64,000 nucleotides of DNA from Pseudomonas mangrovi (lineage in GTDB: Bacteria; Pseudomonadota; Gammaproteobacteria; Pseudomonadales; Pseudomonadaceae), in the NCBI RefSeq assembly GCF_003052585.1, contig NZ_QASN01000022.1, positions 62,001-126,000 of the forward strand, read 5' to 3'. Every line of letters starts with the position of its first letter. Position 1 is the first letter of the stretch. Below the pieces are notes generated by a model. It ran no database searches. It saw nothing but the letters and a program-made list of their open reading frames with translations, and was not told the DNA's origin. A program made the translations under genes and the position numbers. Shown here piece by piece: positions 44,679 to 53,621 of this stretch.

Positions 44679-45976
44679 TCAGACTCTTTCGAACATTTTT
44701 GCTCGGCCTCTGCGTTCTGGCCGGTCCAGTTTTCGCTGAAGAAGCAAATATCCGCGTTACCAGCGGTGCAGACCGCGCCATTCCGATCGCTGTCGTCCCC
44801 TTCGGCTGGCAGGGCGGCAGCGTGCTTCCCGAGGACATCGCCGAGATCGTCGGCAACGACCTGCGCAACTCGGGCATGTACGAGCCGATCCCACGGCAGA
44901 ACATGATCAGCCTGCCGACCCAGGCAAGTGAAATCATCTACCGCGACTGGAAGGCCATTGGCGCCCAGTACGTGATGGTCGGTAGCATCACCCCGGCAGG
45001 CGGCCGGCTGCAGGTGCAGTACGCACTGTTCAACGTCGCCACCGAGCAGCAGGTCATCGCCGGCAATGTCGCAGGGAGCATGGATCAGCTGCGCGACATG
45101 GCTCACCACATCGCCGATCAGTCGTTCGAGAAGCTCACCGGCGTCAAGGGTGCGTTTTCTACCCGCATGCTCTACGTCACTGCTGAACGCCTGGGCACTA
45201 ACAACACCCGCTACACCCTGCAGCGCTCGGACTATGACGGTGCCCGTGCGGTGACCCTGCTGCAGTCGCGCGAGCCGATCCTGTCGCCGCGCTATGCGCC
45301 GGATGGCCGCCGTATCGCCTACGTGTCATTCGAGCAGCGCAAGCCGCGCATATTCATTCAGCACATCGATACCGGGCGCCGCGAGCAGGTCACCAACTTC
45401 GAAGGTCTGAATGGCGCGCCCGCCTGGTCGCCGGATGGCAATCGTCTGGCTTTCGTCCTGTCGCGCGATGGCAATCCGGAGATCTATGTGATGGATGTCG
45501 CCAGCCGACAGATCCAGCGAGTGACCAATCATTACGCCATCGACACCGAGCCGTTCTGGGGCAAGGACGGGCAGACGCTGTATTTCACCTCCGACCGTGC
45601 CGGCAAGCCGCAGATCTATCGCCAGCGCATTGGTGGGGGTGACGCCGAGCGGGTCACGTTCAAAGGCAACTACAACGCCAATCCGAAACTCTCGGCTGAT
45701 GAAAAGACCCTGGTAATGGTGCATCGCCAGGATGGTTTCACCGTGTTCAAGATCGCCGCGCAGGATCTGGTGACCAACAATCTGCGGATACTCTCCGACA
45801 CCAGTCTCGATGAGTCGCCCACTGTTGCGCCAAATGGCACCATGGTAATCTACGCCACCCGTCAACAGGGTCGGGGTGTCCTGATCCTGGCGTCTACCAA
45901 CGGGCGCATTCGAATTCCCATACCTACTGCTCAGGGCGAGATCAGGGAGCCATCCTGGTCTCCCTATCTGAACTAG
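44675..45976 (+). CDS. tolB: Tol-Pal system beta-propeller protein TolB
   Basis: Periplasmic protein that binds Pal and TolA. 433 residues with signal peptide (LFRTFLLGLCVLAGPVFAEE, cut about 21). The N-terminal domain is followed by a six-bladed propeller recognisable by repeated WSPDG/SPRYAPDGRR-type blade ends (for example NGAPAWSPDGNRLAFV). GTG start at 44675, overlapping tolA by four bases. Confidence 0.96.
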   Translation: MIRLFRTFLLGLCVLAGPVFAEEANIRVTSGADRAIPIAVVPFGWQGGSVLPEDIAEIVGNDLRNSGMYEPIPRQNMISLPTQASEIIYRDWKAIGAQYVMVGSITPAGGRLQVQYALFNVATEQQVIAGNVAGSMDQLRDMAHHIADQSFEKLTGVKGAFSTRMLYVTAERLGTNNTRYTLQRSDYDGARAVTLLQSREPILSPRYAPDGRRIAYVSFEQRKPRIFIQHIDTGRREQVTNFEGLNGAPAWSPDGNRLAFVLSRDGNPEIYVMDVASRQIQRVTNHYAIDTEPFWGKDGQTLYFTSDRAGKPQIYRQRIGGGDAERVTFKGNYNANPKLSADEKTLVMVHRQDGFTVFKIAAQDLVTNNLRILSDTSLDESPTVAPNGTMVIYATRQQGRGVLILASTNGRIRIPIPTAQGEIREPSWSPYLN

Positions 45977-46031
45977 TGGGTCGTGGAAAACTCTGCTTTA
46001 ACACAACACTTGGTTTCATCAGGAGTCAATC

Positions 46032-46532
46032 ATGGAAATTCTGAAATTTGGCAAGTTCACCGCTCTGGCTCTGGCCATGGCAGTTGCTGTTGGTTGCTCG
46101 AGCAAGGGCGGCGACGAATCCGGTGACGGTTCCATCGACCCGAACGCTGGCTACGACGCCAACGCCGGTGCCGGTATGGACAGCGGCCTGAGCGAAGAAG
46201 CCGCTCTGCGCGCCATCACCACCTTCTACTTCGAGTACGACAGCTCCGACCTCAAGCCGGAAGCCATGCGCGCCCTCGACGTTCACGCCCGTGACCTGAA
46301 AGGCAACGGCGCTCGCGTCGTTCTGGAAGGCCATGCTGACGAGCGCGGCACCCGTGAGTACAACATGGCTCTGGGCGAGCGTCGCGCACAGGCTGTTCAG
46401 CGTTACCTGGTTCTGCAGGGCGTTGCTCAAGGCCAACTGGAACTGGTTTCCTACGGCGAAGAGCGTGCAGTGGCCATGGGCAGCGATGAGCAGTCCTGGG
46501 CTCAGAACCGTCGCGTCGAACTGCGTAAGTAA
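46032..46532 (+). CDS. pal: Peptidoglycan-associated lipoprotein Pal (OprL)
   Basis: Outer-membrane lipoprotein anchoring the envelope to peptidoglycan. 166 residues with signal and lipobox (AVAVGCSSKG, C near 22). The OmpA-like domain contains the peptidoglycan-binding motif HADERGTREYNMALGERRA. AGGAG precedes the ATG, and codon use is optimised (few rare codons), in line with the abundance of this protein. Confidence 0.97.
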   Translation: MEILKFGKFTALALAMAVAVGCSSKGGDESGDGSIDPNAGYDANAGAGMDSGLSEEAALRAITTFYFEYDSSDLKPEAMRALDVHARDLKGNGARVVLEGHADERGTREYNMALGERRAQAVQRYLVLQGVAQGQLELVSYGEERAVAMGSDEQSWAQNRRVELRK

Positions 46533-46538
46533 TTCGTC

Positions 46539-47321
46539 ATGCGAACGTGCCGCCGTGCTTTGACTGTACTGGCTCTCAGCCTGCCGCTTCTGGCGCAGGC
46601 CGAGATTGAAGTGGTGGAAGGTGGCGCCGGTTACGGCCGGCAACCGACCCCGAGTTACGGTGCGAGCGGCACCTACGCCGTGGGCGGGGCTTCGGCTCCG
46701 ACCTCGGCGCAGGGCGAGCTGTTCATGCAGCTGCAGCAGATGCAGCAGGAAATCGCCCTTTTGCGAGGCATGCTCGAAGAGCAGCAGAATCAGATTCAGC
46801 GTCTGCAGCAGGAGAGCCTGGAACGCTACCAGGAGCTCGACAGACGCGTGGCGAGCGGTTCCGGCAATGCCGCCGCTGCCGGTGATGGCGCGATCAACGC
46901 CAACGCAACACCCACTCCACCCGCGCAGGGTGGCGGTGAGCCAGCCGATCCGGCGAAGGAAAAGCTTTATTACGAAGCCGCCTTCGATCTGGTCAAGGCC
47001 AAGGATTTTGCGCGCGCCAATCAGGCGTTCAGCGCATTTCTGCGCAAGTACCCCAACAGCCAGTACGCAGGCAACGCACAGTACTGGCTGGGCGAGGTCA
47101 ACCTGATCGAGGGAGATCTTCAGGCCGCTGGTCAGGCTTTCGCCAAGGTTGCCCAGAACTATCCGCAGCACGCCAAAGTGCCTGATGCGCTGTTCAAGCT
47201 GGCTGATGTGGAGCAGCGCCTGGGCAATACCGACAAGGCCAAGCGCATCTGGAGCGAGGTCGTTGCCAAGTATCCCGGTACCTCGGCTGCACAGCTCGCG
47301 CAGCGCAATCTGCAACGCTGA
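46539..47321 (+). CDS. cpoB: Cell division coordinator CpoB (YbgF)
   Basis: Periplasmic protein that couples PBP1B activity to Tol-Pal during division. 260 residues: signal peptide (RALTVLALSLPLLAQA, cut about 20), trimerising coiled coil (about 60-105, QLQQMQQEIALLRGMLEEQQ) and C-terminal TPR repeats (about 140-258, YYEAAFDLVKAKDFARANQA). It is the last gene of the tol cluster, six bases after pal, and is followed by a terminator. Confidence 0.95.
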   Translation: MRTCRRALTVLALSLPLLAQAEIEVVEGGAGYGRQPTPSYGASGTYAVGGASAPTSAQGELFMQLQQMQQEIALLRGMLEEQQNQIQRLQQESLERYQELDRRVASGSGNAAAAGDGAINANATPTPPAQGGGEPADPAKEKLYYEAAFDLVKAKDFARANQAFSAFLRKYPNSQYAGNAQYWLGEVNLIEGDLQAAGQAFAKVAQNYPQHAKVPDALFKLADVEQRLGNTDKAKRIWSEVVAKYPGTSAAQLAQRNLQR

Positions 47322-47341
47322 ACGGCTTCGACGCTTCATTC

Positions 47342-47371
47342 AAACCCGCGCCTGGCGCGGGTTTTGTTTTT
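47342..47371 (+). terminator. Terminator of the tol-pal cluster
   Basis: AAACCCGCGC and GCGCGGGTTT pair around CTG; then TTGTTTTT. It lies 20 bases after the cpoB stop. Confidence 0.92.
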
Positions 47372-47525
47372 CCAGGTGCATGTCCGGTGTCGGTGGCGCC
47401 GGGTTTTCGCTACTATTGCCGGCCTTTTTCGGCACCGAGAGCGGATGGCCTGTTTCGCCGTCACGCAAGGAGCAGCAGTTGATCAGTCACACCAGTCTCC
47501 GGTGCGCACGCCGGGGAGGCCGCGC

Positions 47526-48188
47526 ATGAGTTCCGATCAGGGCTCGTCGAGCCTGCGCATCACCGAGATATTCCATTCCCTGCAGGGTGAAACACGCACC
47601 GCGGGTCTGCCGACGACGTTCGTGCGTCTCACCGGCTGCCCGCTGCGCTGCCAGTACTGCGATACCGCCTATGCCTTCAGTGGTGGCGAGTTGCGCAGCC
47701 TGGACCAGATCTGCGCCGAGGTCGCCGGTTACCGTCCGCGGCATGTCTGTGTGACCGGTGGCGAGCCTCTGGCTCAGCCCAACTGCATTGCCCTGCTGAC
47801 GCGTCTGTGCGATGCCGGCTACGAGGTCTCGCTGGAGACCAGCGGCGCGCTGGATATCGCGCAGGTGGATGCGCGCGTCAGTCGTGTGGTTGATCTGAAA
47901 ACGCCAGGCTCGGCCGAGGTCTTGCGCAATCGCTACGAGAACATCCAGCTGCTGACCCGTAATGACCAGGTCAAGTTCGTCATCTGTTCGCGCGAGGACT
48001 ACGACTGGGCGGTCTCCAAACTGATCCAGTACCGTCTCGATGAGCGCGCCGGCGAGGTGCTGTTCTCGCCCAGTCACGGCCAGGTCAGCCCGCGAGCGCT
48101 GGCCGACTGGATCATTGCCGACAATCTGCCGGTACGCTTCCAGCTGCAGCTGCACAAGCTGCTGTGGAACGACGAGCCCGGGCATTGA
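47526..48188 (+). CDS. queE: 7-carboxy-7-deazaguanine synthase
   Basis: Radical-SAM enzyme of queuosine/preQ0 synthesis. 220 residues. The start at ATG 47526 was chosen because the conserved part begins at once (RITEIFHSLQGET). The cluster cysteines are C38, C42 and C45 (CPLRCQYC), and GGEPLAQ is the SAM-binding GGE motif. It is followed 14 bases later by queC of the same pathway. Confidence 0.96.
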   Translation: MSSDQGSSSLRITEIFHSLQGETRTAGLPTTFVRLTGCPLRCQYCDTAYAFSGGELRSLDQICAEVAGYRPRHVCVTGGEPLAQPNCIALLTRLCDAGYEVSLETSGALDIAQVDARVSRVVDLKTPGSAEVLRNRYENIQLLTRNDQVKFVICSREDYDWAVSKLIQYRLDERAGEVLFSPSHGQVSPRALADWIIADNLPVRFQLQLHKLLWNDEPGH

Positions 48189-48202
48189 GAGGAGGATCAT
48201 CG

Positions 48203-48877
48203 ATGAGTGAGAAGAGGGCGGTCATCCTTCTTTCTGGCGGTCTGGACTCTGCCACGGTCGCTGCCATGGCGTTGGCGGACGGCTACAGCTGTTACAGCAT
48301 GAGCTTCGACTACGGTCAGCGGCATCGAGCCGAGCTGCTTGCTGCCGAGCGTGTTGCGGCGGATCTGGGCATGCGCGAGCACAAGGTGATCGGGCTGGAC
48401 CTGAACGGTATCGGCGGTTCGGCGCTCACAGACAGCAACATCGCTGTGCCGGAATCGCCCAGCGAGGGCATCCCGGTGACCTACGTTCCGGCGCGCAACA
48501 CGCTGTTTCTGGCGCTCGCTCTGGGCTGGGCAGAAGTGCTGGGCGCGCGCGACATCTTCATTGGTGTGAATGCGGTGGACTATTCGGGCTACCCGGATTG
48601 CCGTCCGGAGTTCATCGAAGCGTTCGAGCGCATGGCCAATCTGGCCACGCGTGAAGGTGTCGAAGGCAAGGGCTTTCGTATCCGCGCGCCGCTGCAGAGC
48701 ATGAGCAAGGCGCAGATCGTTGCTGCGGGGGTGGCGCTTGGGGTCGACTACGGGCTGACGGTGTCCTGCTACCAGGCGGACGATCAGGGCCGCGCCTGTG
48801 GTCGCTGCGACAGCTGCCGCTTCCGCGCGGAGGGCTTCGCTGCGGCCGGGGTGGCGGACCCGACCAGCTATTACTGA
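48203..48877 (+). CDS. queC: 7-cyano-7-deazaguanine (preQ0) synthase
   Basis: Turns 7-carboxy-7-deazaguanine into preQ0 with ATP and ammonia. 224 residues. The PP-loop is SGGLDS (11-16). Four Cys near the end (CYQADDQGRACGRCDSCRF) bind zinc. A strong GAGGAGG precedes the ATG. queE-queC-tRNA-Lys is the conserved order in Pseudomonas. Confidence 0.97.
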   Translation: MSEKRAVILLSGGLDSATVAAMALADGYSCYSMSFDYGQRHRAELLAAERVAADLGMREHKVIGLDLNGIGGSALTDSNIAVPESPSEGIPVTYVPARNTLFLALALGWAEVLGARDIFIGVNAVDYSGYPDCRPEFIEAFERMANLATREGVEGKGFRIRAPLQSMSKAQIVAAGVALGVDYGLTVSCYQADDQGRACGRCDSCRFRAEGFAAAGVADPTSYY

Positions 48878-48897
48878 AAAAACTTTCCCAAAACTGT

Positions 48898-48925
48898 TTG
48901 AATTTACGAATTAAATCAGTATGAT
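48898..48925 (+). promoter_or_regulatory. tRNA-Lys promoter
   Basis: -35 TTGAAT (48898-48903), 16-base spacer, -10 TATGAT (48920-48925). A GC-rich stretch (GCGCCCCGCG) follows before the tRNA, which is the discriminator type of promoters under stringent control. Confidence 0.75.
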
Positions 48926-48937
48926 GCGCCCCGCGTC

Positions 48938-49013
48938 GGGTCGTTAGCTCAGTTGGTAGAGCAGTTGGCTTTTAACCAATTGGTCGTAGGTTCGAATCCT
49001 ACACGACCCACCA
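48938..49013 (+). tRNA. tRNA-Lys (anticodon TTT)
   Basis: A 76-base cloverleaf with encoded CCA. The acceptor arms GGGTCGT and ACGACCC pair, the anticodon loop is CTTTTAA and the T-loop is GGTTCGAATCC. No foreign DNA is inserted at its 3' end, unlike the island found next to this tRNA in P. aeruginosa PAO1. Confidence 0.98.
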
Positions 49014-49038
49014 TACAAGCCTCCTCTGGAGGATAGAG

Positions 49039-49075
49039 ATCCTGAAATACCGCTGAGGTTTTCAGGATTTTTTTT
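49039..49075 (+). terminator. Terminator after tRNA-Lys
   Basis: ATCCTGAAA and TTTTCAGGAT pair, followed by eight T. Confidence 0.9.
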
Positions 49076-49182
49076 GCCTTCGGTTTTTCGGCGATCCTCG
49101 CCTGCGTTGCTGTCAGTTGTCTCCAGCCTGTGCGATGCCGGATATACTCGCCGCCCTGAAAGCATATTCAGAGCCTGATGAC

Positions 49183-50241
49183 ATGACCCAGATTTCCGAA
49201 CGCCTTCTCGTTCAGGCCCACCTCGATGCCAAGCAGGTGCGCGCACTCTCTCCCGAGGAGGAGGCGCGTTACCGCAGCGAGATCGCCGACGAGCTCAAGA
49301 AGCAGAACGCCGTGCTGGTCGCGCACTACTACTGTGATCCGGTGATTCAGGCGCTCGCCGAAGAAACCGGCGGCTGCGTTTCCGACTCGCTGGAAATGGC
49401 CCGGTTCGGCAGCCAGCACCCGGCGCAGACGCTGCTGGTCGCAGGCGTCAAGTTCATGGGCGAGACAGCCAAGATCCTCAACCCGGAAAAGCGCGTCCTG
49501 ATGCCGACGCTCGAGGCGACCTGTTCGCTGGACCTGGGCTGCCCGGTGGATGAGTTCTCGGCGTTCTGCGATCAGCATCCCGAGCGCACCGTGGTGGTCT
49601 ATGCCAACACCTCGGCAGCGGTGAAGGCGCGGGCAGACTGGGTGGTCACCTCCAGCTGTGCCCTGGAAATCGTCGAGAGCCTGATGGACAACGGCGAGAA
49701 GATCATCTGGGCACCCGACAAACACCTGGGTCGTTACATCCAGCGCGAAACCGGTGCCGACATGCTGCTCTGGGACGGCGCCTGCATCGTCCACGAGGAG
49801 TTCAAGTCACGCCAGCTGGAAGAGATGAAGGCGCTGTATCCCGATGCGGCGATCCTGGTGCATCCCGAGTCGCCGGAAGCGGTGATCGAGCTGGCCGATG
49901 CCGTGGGTTCGACCAGTCAGCTGATCAAGGCTGCGCAGACACTGCCCAACCAGACGTTCATCGTCGCCACCGATCGCGGCATCTTCTACAAGATGCAGCA
50001 GCTGTGTCCGGGCAAGACCTTCATCGAGGCGCCGACCGCGGGCAACGGTGCGGCCTGCCGCAGTTGTGCGCACTGTCCGTGGATGGCGATGAACAGTCTG
50101 GAACGTGTGCTCAACAGTCTGCGCCTGGGTAGCAACGAGATCCATGTCGACCCGGCGCTCGTGCCGCGGGCGGTAAAACCGCTCAAGCGCATGCTCGACT
50201 TCACCCAGGCAGCGCGGATGAGGCTTTCCGGCAACGCCTGA
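49183..50241 (+). CDS. nadA: Quinolinate synthase
   Basis: Condenses iminoaspartate with dihydroxyacetone phosphate to quinolinate for NAD. 352 residues from ATG 49183; an upstream frame to 49117 is less likely. The 4Fe-4S ligands are in LEATCSLDLGCP, the substrate loop region has TSSCALEIV, and the end has ACRSCAHCPWMAMN. The motif VAHYYCDPVIQALAE is invariant in the family. nadB and nadC are not in the window. Confidence 0.96.
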   Translation: MTQISERLLVQAHLDAKQVRALSPEEEARYRSEIADELKKQNAVLVAHYYCDPVIQALAEETGGCVSDSLEMARFGSQHPAQTLLVAGVKFMGETAKILNPEKRVLMPTLEATCSLDLGCPVDEFSAFCDQHPERTVVVYANTSAAVKARADWVVTSSCALEIVESLMDNGEKIIWAPDKHLGRYIQRETGADMLLWDGACIVHEEFKSRQLEEMKALYPDAAILVHPESPEAVIELADAVGSTSQLIKAAQTLPNQTFIVATDRGIFYKMQQLCPGKTFIEAPTAGNGAACRSCAHCPWMAMNSLERVLNSLRLGSNEIHVDPALVPRAVKPLKRMLDFTQAARMRLSGNA

Positions 50242-50641
50242 GGCTTCACCATTTGCTGAGCGGGGCGGTTGAAAGCCGCTTCCCGGTCGGCGCAGACCGC
50301 CAGATGCGCTCGAGATATCGGGCTGCCGGGCCTTTTTCTTTTCCCTCCAGAATAGGGCGCGAGGATGAGGGATGTTTTCGGCGACCCGCAATATGTGAAT
50401 GGCTGAGGCCTTAGCGGATTCCTTGCACGTCGACGCACCCTTTATCCGGCGCTGCGCGCCACCTTCTCCCCGAGGGAGAAGGACAGCTGTGGGGCGATGA
50501 TGCTGTGTGGCGTTCAGAGCCGCACGGAGTGCGCGGGGTATCGAGCGGGCCGCGGCTTTTCCCTCTCCACCGGGAGAGGGTGCCGAAGGCGGGCGAGGGT
50601 TGCTCCAGGCGACTCGCTGCCATCGCGCCCCGGCAAGTGAG
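50242..50641. other. Intergenic region with interspersed repeats
   Basis: A 400-base gap after nadA without a convincing gene. It contains two perfect hairpins: CCTTCTCCC/GGGAGAAGG (50462-50482) and CCCTCTCC/GGAGAGGG (50561-50580). Both belong to the type of GGGAGAGGG-TGCC repeat common between Pseudomonas genes. Confidence 0.65.
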
Positions 50642-52078
50642 CTAGCGCAGCAGTTCCTCGACCATTCGCTGCTCGTCGCGCAGCTCGCGCTGGCGAGCGT
50701 CGATGCGCGCAGCCAGCTGAAAGTTGCCCTGGGTGCGGCGCTTGGCCAGGTCCAACTGCTCTATCGCCGGATCGTAATCCCCGACCAGAGCGAAGAACTC
50801 GGCCCTTGCCTGGTGCAGGCCGACGGTGTTGCCTGCCAATCCGCGTACTTCAGCAAGCTGGTACCAGATATCCGGGTCTTTCGGGCGGCTGCGGGCCAGT
50901 TCGTCATAGGCGTTTTCGGCAGCCTTGATCTGACCCTCGCGCAGCAGCAGGTCGGCATGTGCCTGGCGCAGTGGCAGGCTGCGCGGATACAGCTCGCGCT
51001 GCTGGTCGAGCAGCTTCCTGGCCTCGCCCAGACGATTGCCGGCGATGGCGATCTCGATGCTCGCGAGGTTGTAGGTCAGCTCCTGCGGGGCTTTTTGCAG
51101 TAGGGGCGCCAGGCTTTCGCGCGCCTCGGCGAGCTGGCCGCTCTTCAGCTGCGCAAGAGTCAGTCCGTAGCGTGCGGCGTCCAGTTCGGGCTTTTCATCG
51201 AGCATGGCGCGAAAGCGTTTGGCAGCCAGGCCGGGGGTGTCTTCGTAGGTAAGCTGGACGCGCGCGCGCATCAGTTGGTAGCGCAGGCTGTCCTGGATAC
51301 CGCCGGTGGGCAACTGTTCGGCGCGGTTGCGGGTATCGGCAACCCTGGATTCCGACACCGGGTGGGTCAGCAGGAACTCCGGCGGTTTGCGATCGAAGCG
51401 GTACTGGCGCATCAGGCGTTCGAACATCAGCGGCATGGCCCTGGGGTCATAGCCTGCGCGCTCCAGATTGATCAGGCCAATGCGGTCCGCTTCCTGCTCG
51501 TTCTGCCGCGAGAAGCGCCGCTGCTCCTGCATCGCCGCTGCCTGTGCAGACATGATCGCCGCCATGCCGGCGTCGCCAGCCCCGGCCGCGGCGGCCACGA
51601 CGCCGGCGAGCATGGCTGCCATCAGTGGAATCTGCATCCGCTGCTGGGCCTCCAGGCCGCGCGCGAAGTGGCGCTGGGAAAGGTGAGCCAGCTCGTGGGC
51701 CATGACCGAGGCGTACTCGGATTCGGTCTGCGCGTAGAGAAACAGGCCGCCATTGACGCCGATGATTCCGCCGGGAGCGGCGAAGGCGTTGAGTTGCGGG
51801 CTGTCGAGCAGGACGAACTCCAGGCGTCGATCATCCAGCTGACTGGTCTCGGCCAGGCGGTAGACGCTCGTCTCCACGTAGTCCTTGAGCAGCGGGTCGC
51901 TGAGCTGGCGCACCTGGCCACGCAGCAGACTCAGCCAGGTGCGTCCGAGCAGGTGTTCCTGCTCCGGTGAAACGATCGACGAGCTGGCATCACCCAGTGC
52001 CGGCAGTGGATTGCCGGAAACGCCGGGGGCTGCGAGCAGGCAGGCGAGGGCGATCAGGGTGGGGCGCAGCAGCTTCAT
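50642..52078 (-). CDS. bepA: M48 zinc metalloprotease with TPR domain (BepA-like)
   Basis: Periplasmic protease/chaperone for outer-membrane protein assembly. 478 residues: signal peptide (LIALACLLAAPGVSG, cut about 22), M48 domain with HELAH (128-132) and a downstream zinc glutamate in NEQEADRIG, then TPR repeats from about 310. The family length is standard. It corresponds to PA1005. The promoter side faces tusA. Confidence 0.92.
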   Translation of the reverse strand: MKLLRPTLIALACLLAAPGVSGNPLPALGDASSSIVSPEQEHLLGRTWLSLLRGQVRQLSDPLLKDYVETSVYRLAETSQLDDRRLEFVLLDSPQLNAFAAPGGIIGVNGGLFLYAQTESEYASVMAHELAHLSQRHFARGLEAQQRMQIPLMAAMLAGVVAAAAGAGDAGMAAIMSAQAAAMQEQRRFSRQNEQEADRIGLINLERAGYDPRAMPLMFERLMRQYRFDRKPPEFLLTHPVSESRVADTRNRAEQLPTGGIQDSLRYQLMRARVQLTYEDTPGLAAKRFRAMLDEKPELDAARYGLTLAQLKSGQLAEARESLAPLLQKAPQELTYNLASIEIAIAGNRLGEARKLLDQQRELYPRSLPLRQAHADLLLREGQIKAAENAYDELARSRPKDPDIWYQLAEVRGLAGNTVGLHQARAEFFALVGDYDPAIEQLDLAKRRTQGNFQLAARIDARQRELRDEQRMVEELLR

Positions 52079-52209
52079 GCGATGGACCAGGTCTGGACGA
52101 AGTGGCTACTGTAGCCATTGGGCCTGGTTCATGCATCTTTCATCCGCGCTGAACGGGCACGCGGCCGTCTGCTTGGGTATGCTGGCGTCTTTTTCGGAGC
52201 TGTCAGCAC

Positions 52210-52452
52210 ATGACCGAAACGACCCTGGCGTTCGACGCCGAGCTGGATGCGCGGGGCCTGAACTGCCCGCTGCCCTTGCTCAAGGCCAAGATGGAGTTGA
52301 GCCGGCTGCCCAGTGGTGCGGTGCTCAGGATCATGGCCACCGATGCTGGCTCGCAGCGCGATCTGAATGCCTTCGCCCGGCTTGCCGGGCACCAGATGCT
52401 GCAGGAGCAGGTCGAAGGGGGCGTCTACCACTACTGGTTGCGCAAGGGTTGA
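52210..52452 (+). CDS. tusA: Sulfur carrier TusA
   Basis: An 80-residue sulfurtransferase with the persulfide cysteine in LNCPLPLLKAK (C19, CPxP motif). It takes sulfur from a cysteine desulfurase for tRNA thiolation and molybdenum-cofactor work. The P. aeruginosa counterpart here is PA1006. It is separated from the bepA-like gene by a 131-base divergent gap. Confidence 0.93.
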   Translation: MTETTLAFDAELDARGLNCPLPLLKAKMELSRLPSGAVLRIMATDAGSQRDLNAFARLAGHQMLQEQVEGGVYHYWLRKG

Positions 52453-52540
52453 AGGCGCGCCCCTTTGGCGGGCGCGGGCAGGGATGCCGAACTCGATGAA
52501 TGATGGGCTGCCGCAAAGGCGCGCGCGCGATGGAGGTCGG

Positions 52541-53614
52541 ATGTTCAAGGTCTTGCAGAACTGGGTTCACCGCTACTTCTCCGATGAGCAGGCGGTGGTG
52601 CTGGCGGTGATTTTGCTGCTCGGCTTTACCGTGGTGCTTACCCTGGGCGGCATGCTCGCGCCGGTGCTGGCGGGGTTGATCCTGGCGTTTCTGATGCAGG
52701 GCATGGTCAATCTACTGGAGCGTTTGCGGCTTTCCCATGTGCTTGCGGTCTGGCTGGTGTTCGCCTTGTTCATGGGGCTGCTGGTGCTCTGTCTGTTCGT
52801 CCTGATGCCTCTGCTCTGGCGCCAGCTGAGTGCGCTGGTGAACGAGCTGCCGCGGATGTTCGGCGAGTGGCAGAACATGCTGCTGGTGTTGCCCGAGCGT
52901 TATCCGACACTGATCGATGAGCAACAGGTTCGAGCCGGCATCGAGCGTGTCCGTGGCGAGCTGGGTAACGTCGGGCAGTGGGCGCTGACGATGTCACTGT
53001 CCAGTCTGCCGATGCTGGTCAACGCGATGATCTACCTGGTTCTGGTGCCGATCCTGGTGTTCTTTTTCCTCAAGGACGGGCGCCTGATCGGCCAGTGGAT
53101 GAGCGGTTATCTGCCGCGCGAGCGCGCCCTGATGACGCAGGTCTGGCGGGAAATGCACCTGCAGATCGCCAACTACATCCGCGGCAAGGTCATCGAGATC
53201 GCCATCGTCGGCGTCGTTTCCTATATCGCCTTCGCCTGGCTGGGTCTCAACTACGCGGCCCTCTTGGCACTGCTGGTAGGACTGTCGGTAGTAGTGCCCT
53301 ATATCGGCGCCGTGGTGGTGACTGTGCCGGTGGCGCTGATCGGCCTTTTCCAGTGGGGCTGGGGCGAGCAGTTCCTGTACCTGATGGTGGTCTACGCGAT
53401 CATTCAGGCGCTGGATGGCAACGTACTGGTGCCGTTGCTGTTTTCCGAGGCGGTCAGCCTGCATCCGGTGGCAATCATCTGCGCGGTGCTGCTGTTCGGC
53501 GGGCTGTGGGGCTTCTGGGGTGTGTTCTTCGCGATCCCGCTGGCGACGCTGTGCAAGGCGGTGCTGGATGCCTGGCCCAGGCGCTCCAACGAAGAGACGT
53601 TGCTGACCGGCTGA
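52541..53614 (+). CDS. AI-2E family transporter (PerM-like)
   Basis: A 357-residue membrane protein from ATG 52541 (GGAGG five bases before). Two hydrophobic blocks flank an amphipathic part (about 100-155). Family marks: GGMLAPVLAGLILAFLMQG and GLSVVVPYIGAVVVTVPVAL. The substrate is unknown. The paralogue at 20673 has the same layout but is only distantly alike. It converges with bcp, eight bases apart. Confidence 0.9.
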   Translation: MFKVLQNWVHRYFSDEQAVVLAVILLLGFTVVLTLGGMLAPVLAGLILAFLMQGMVNLLERLRLSHVLAVWLVFALFMGLLVLCLFVLMPLLWRQLSALVNELPRMFGEWQNMLLVLPERYPTLIDEQQVRAGIERVRGELGNVGQWALTMSLSSLPMLVNAMIYLVLVPILVFFFLKDGRLIGQWMSGYLPRERALMTQVWREMHLQIANYIRGKVIEIAIVGVVSYIAFAWLGLNYAALLALLVGLSVVVPYIGAVVVTVPVALIGLFQWGWGEQFLYLMVVYAIIQALDGNVLVPLLFSEAVSLHPVAIICAVLLFGGLWGFWGVFFAIPLATLCKAVLDAWPRRSNEETLLTG

Positions 53615-53621
53615 GCGTTGC

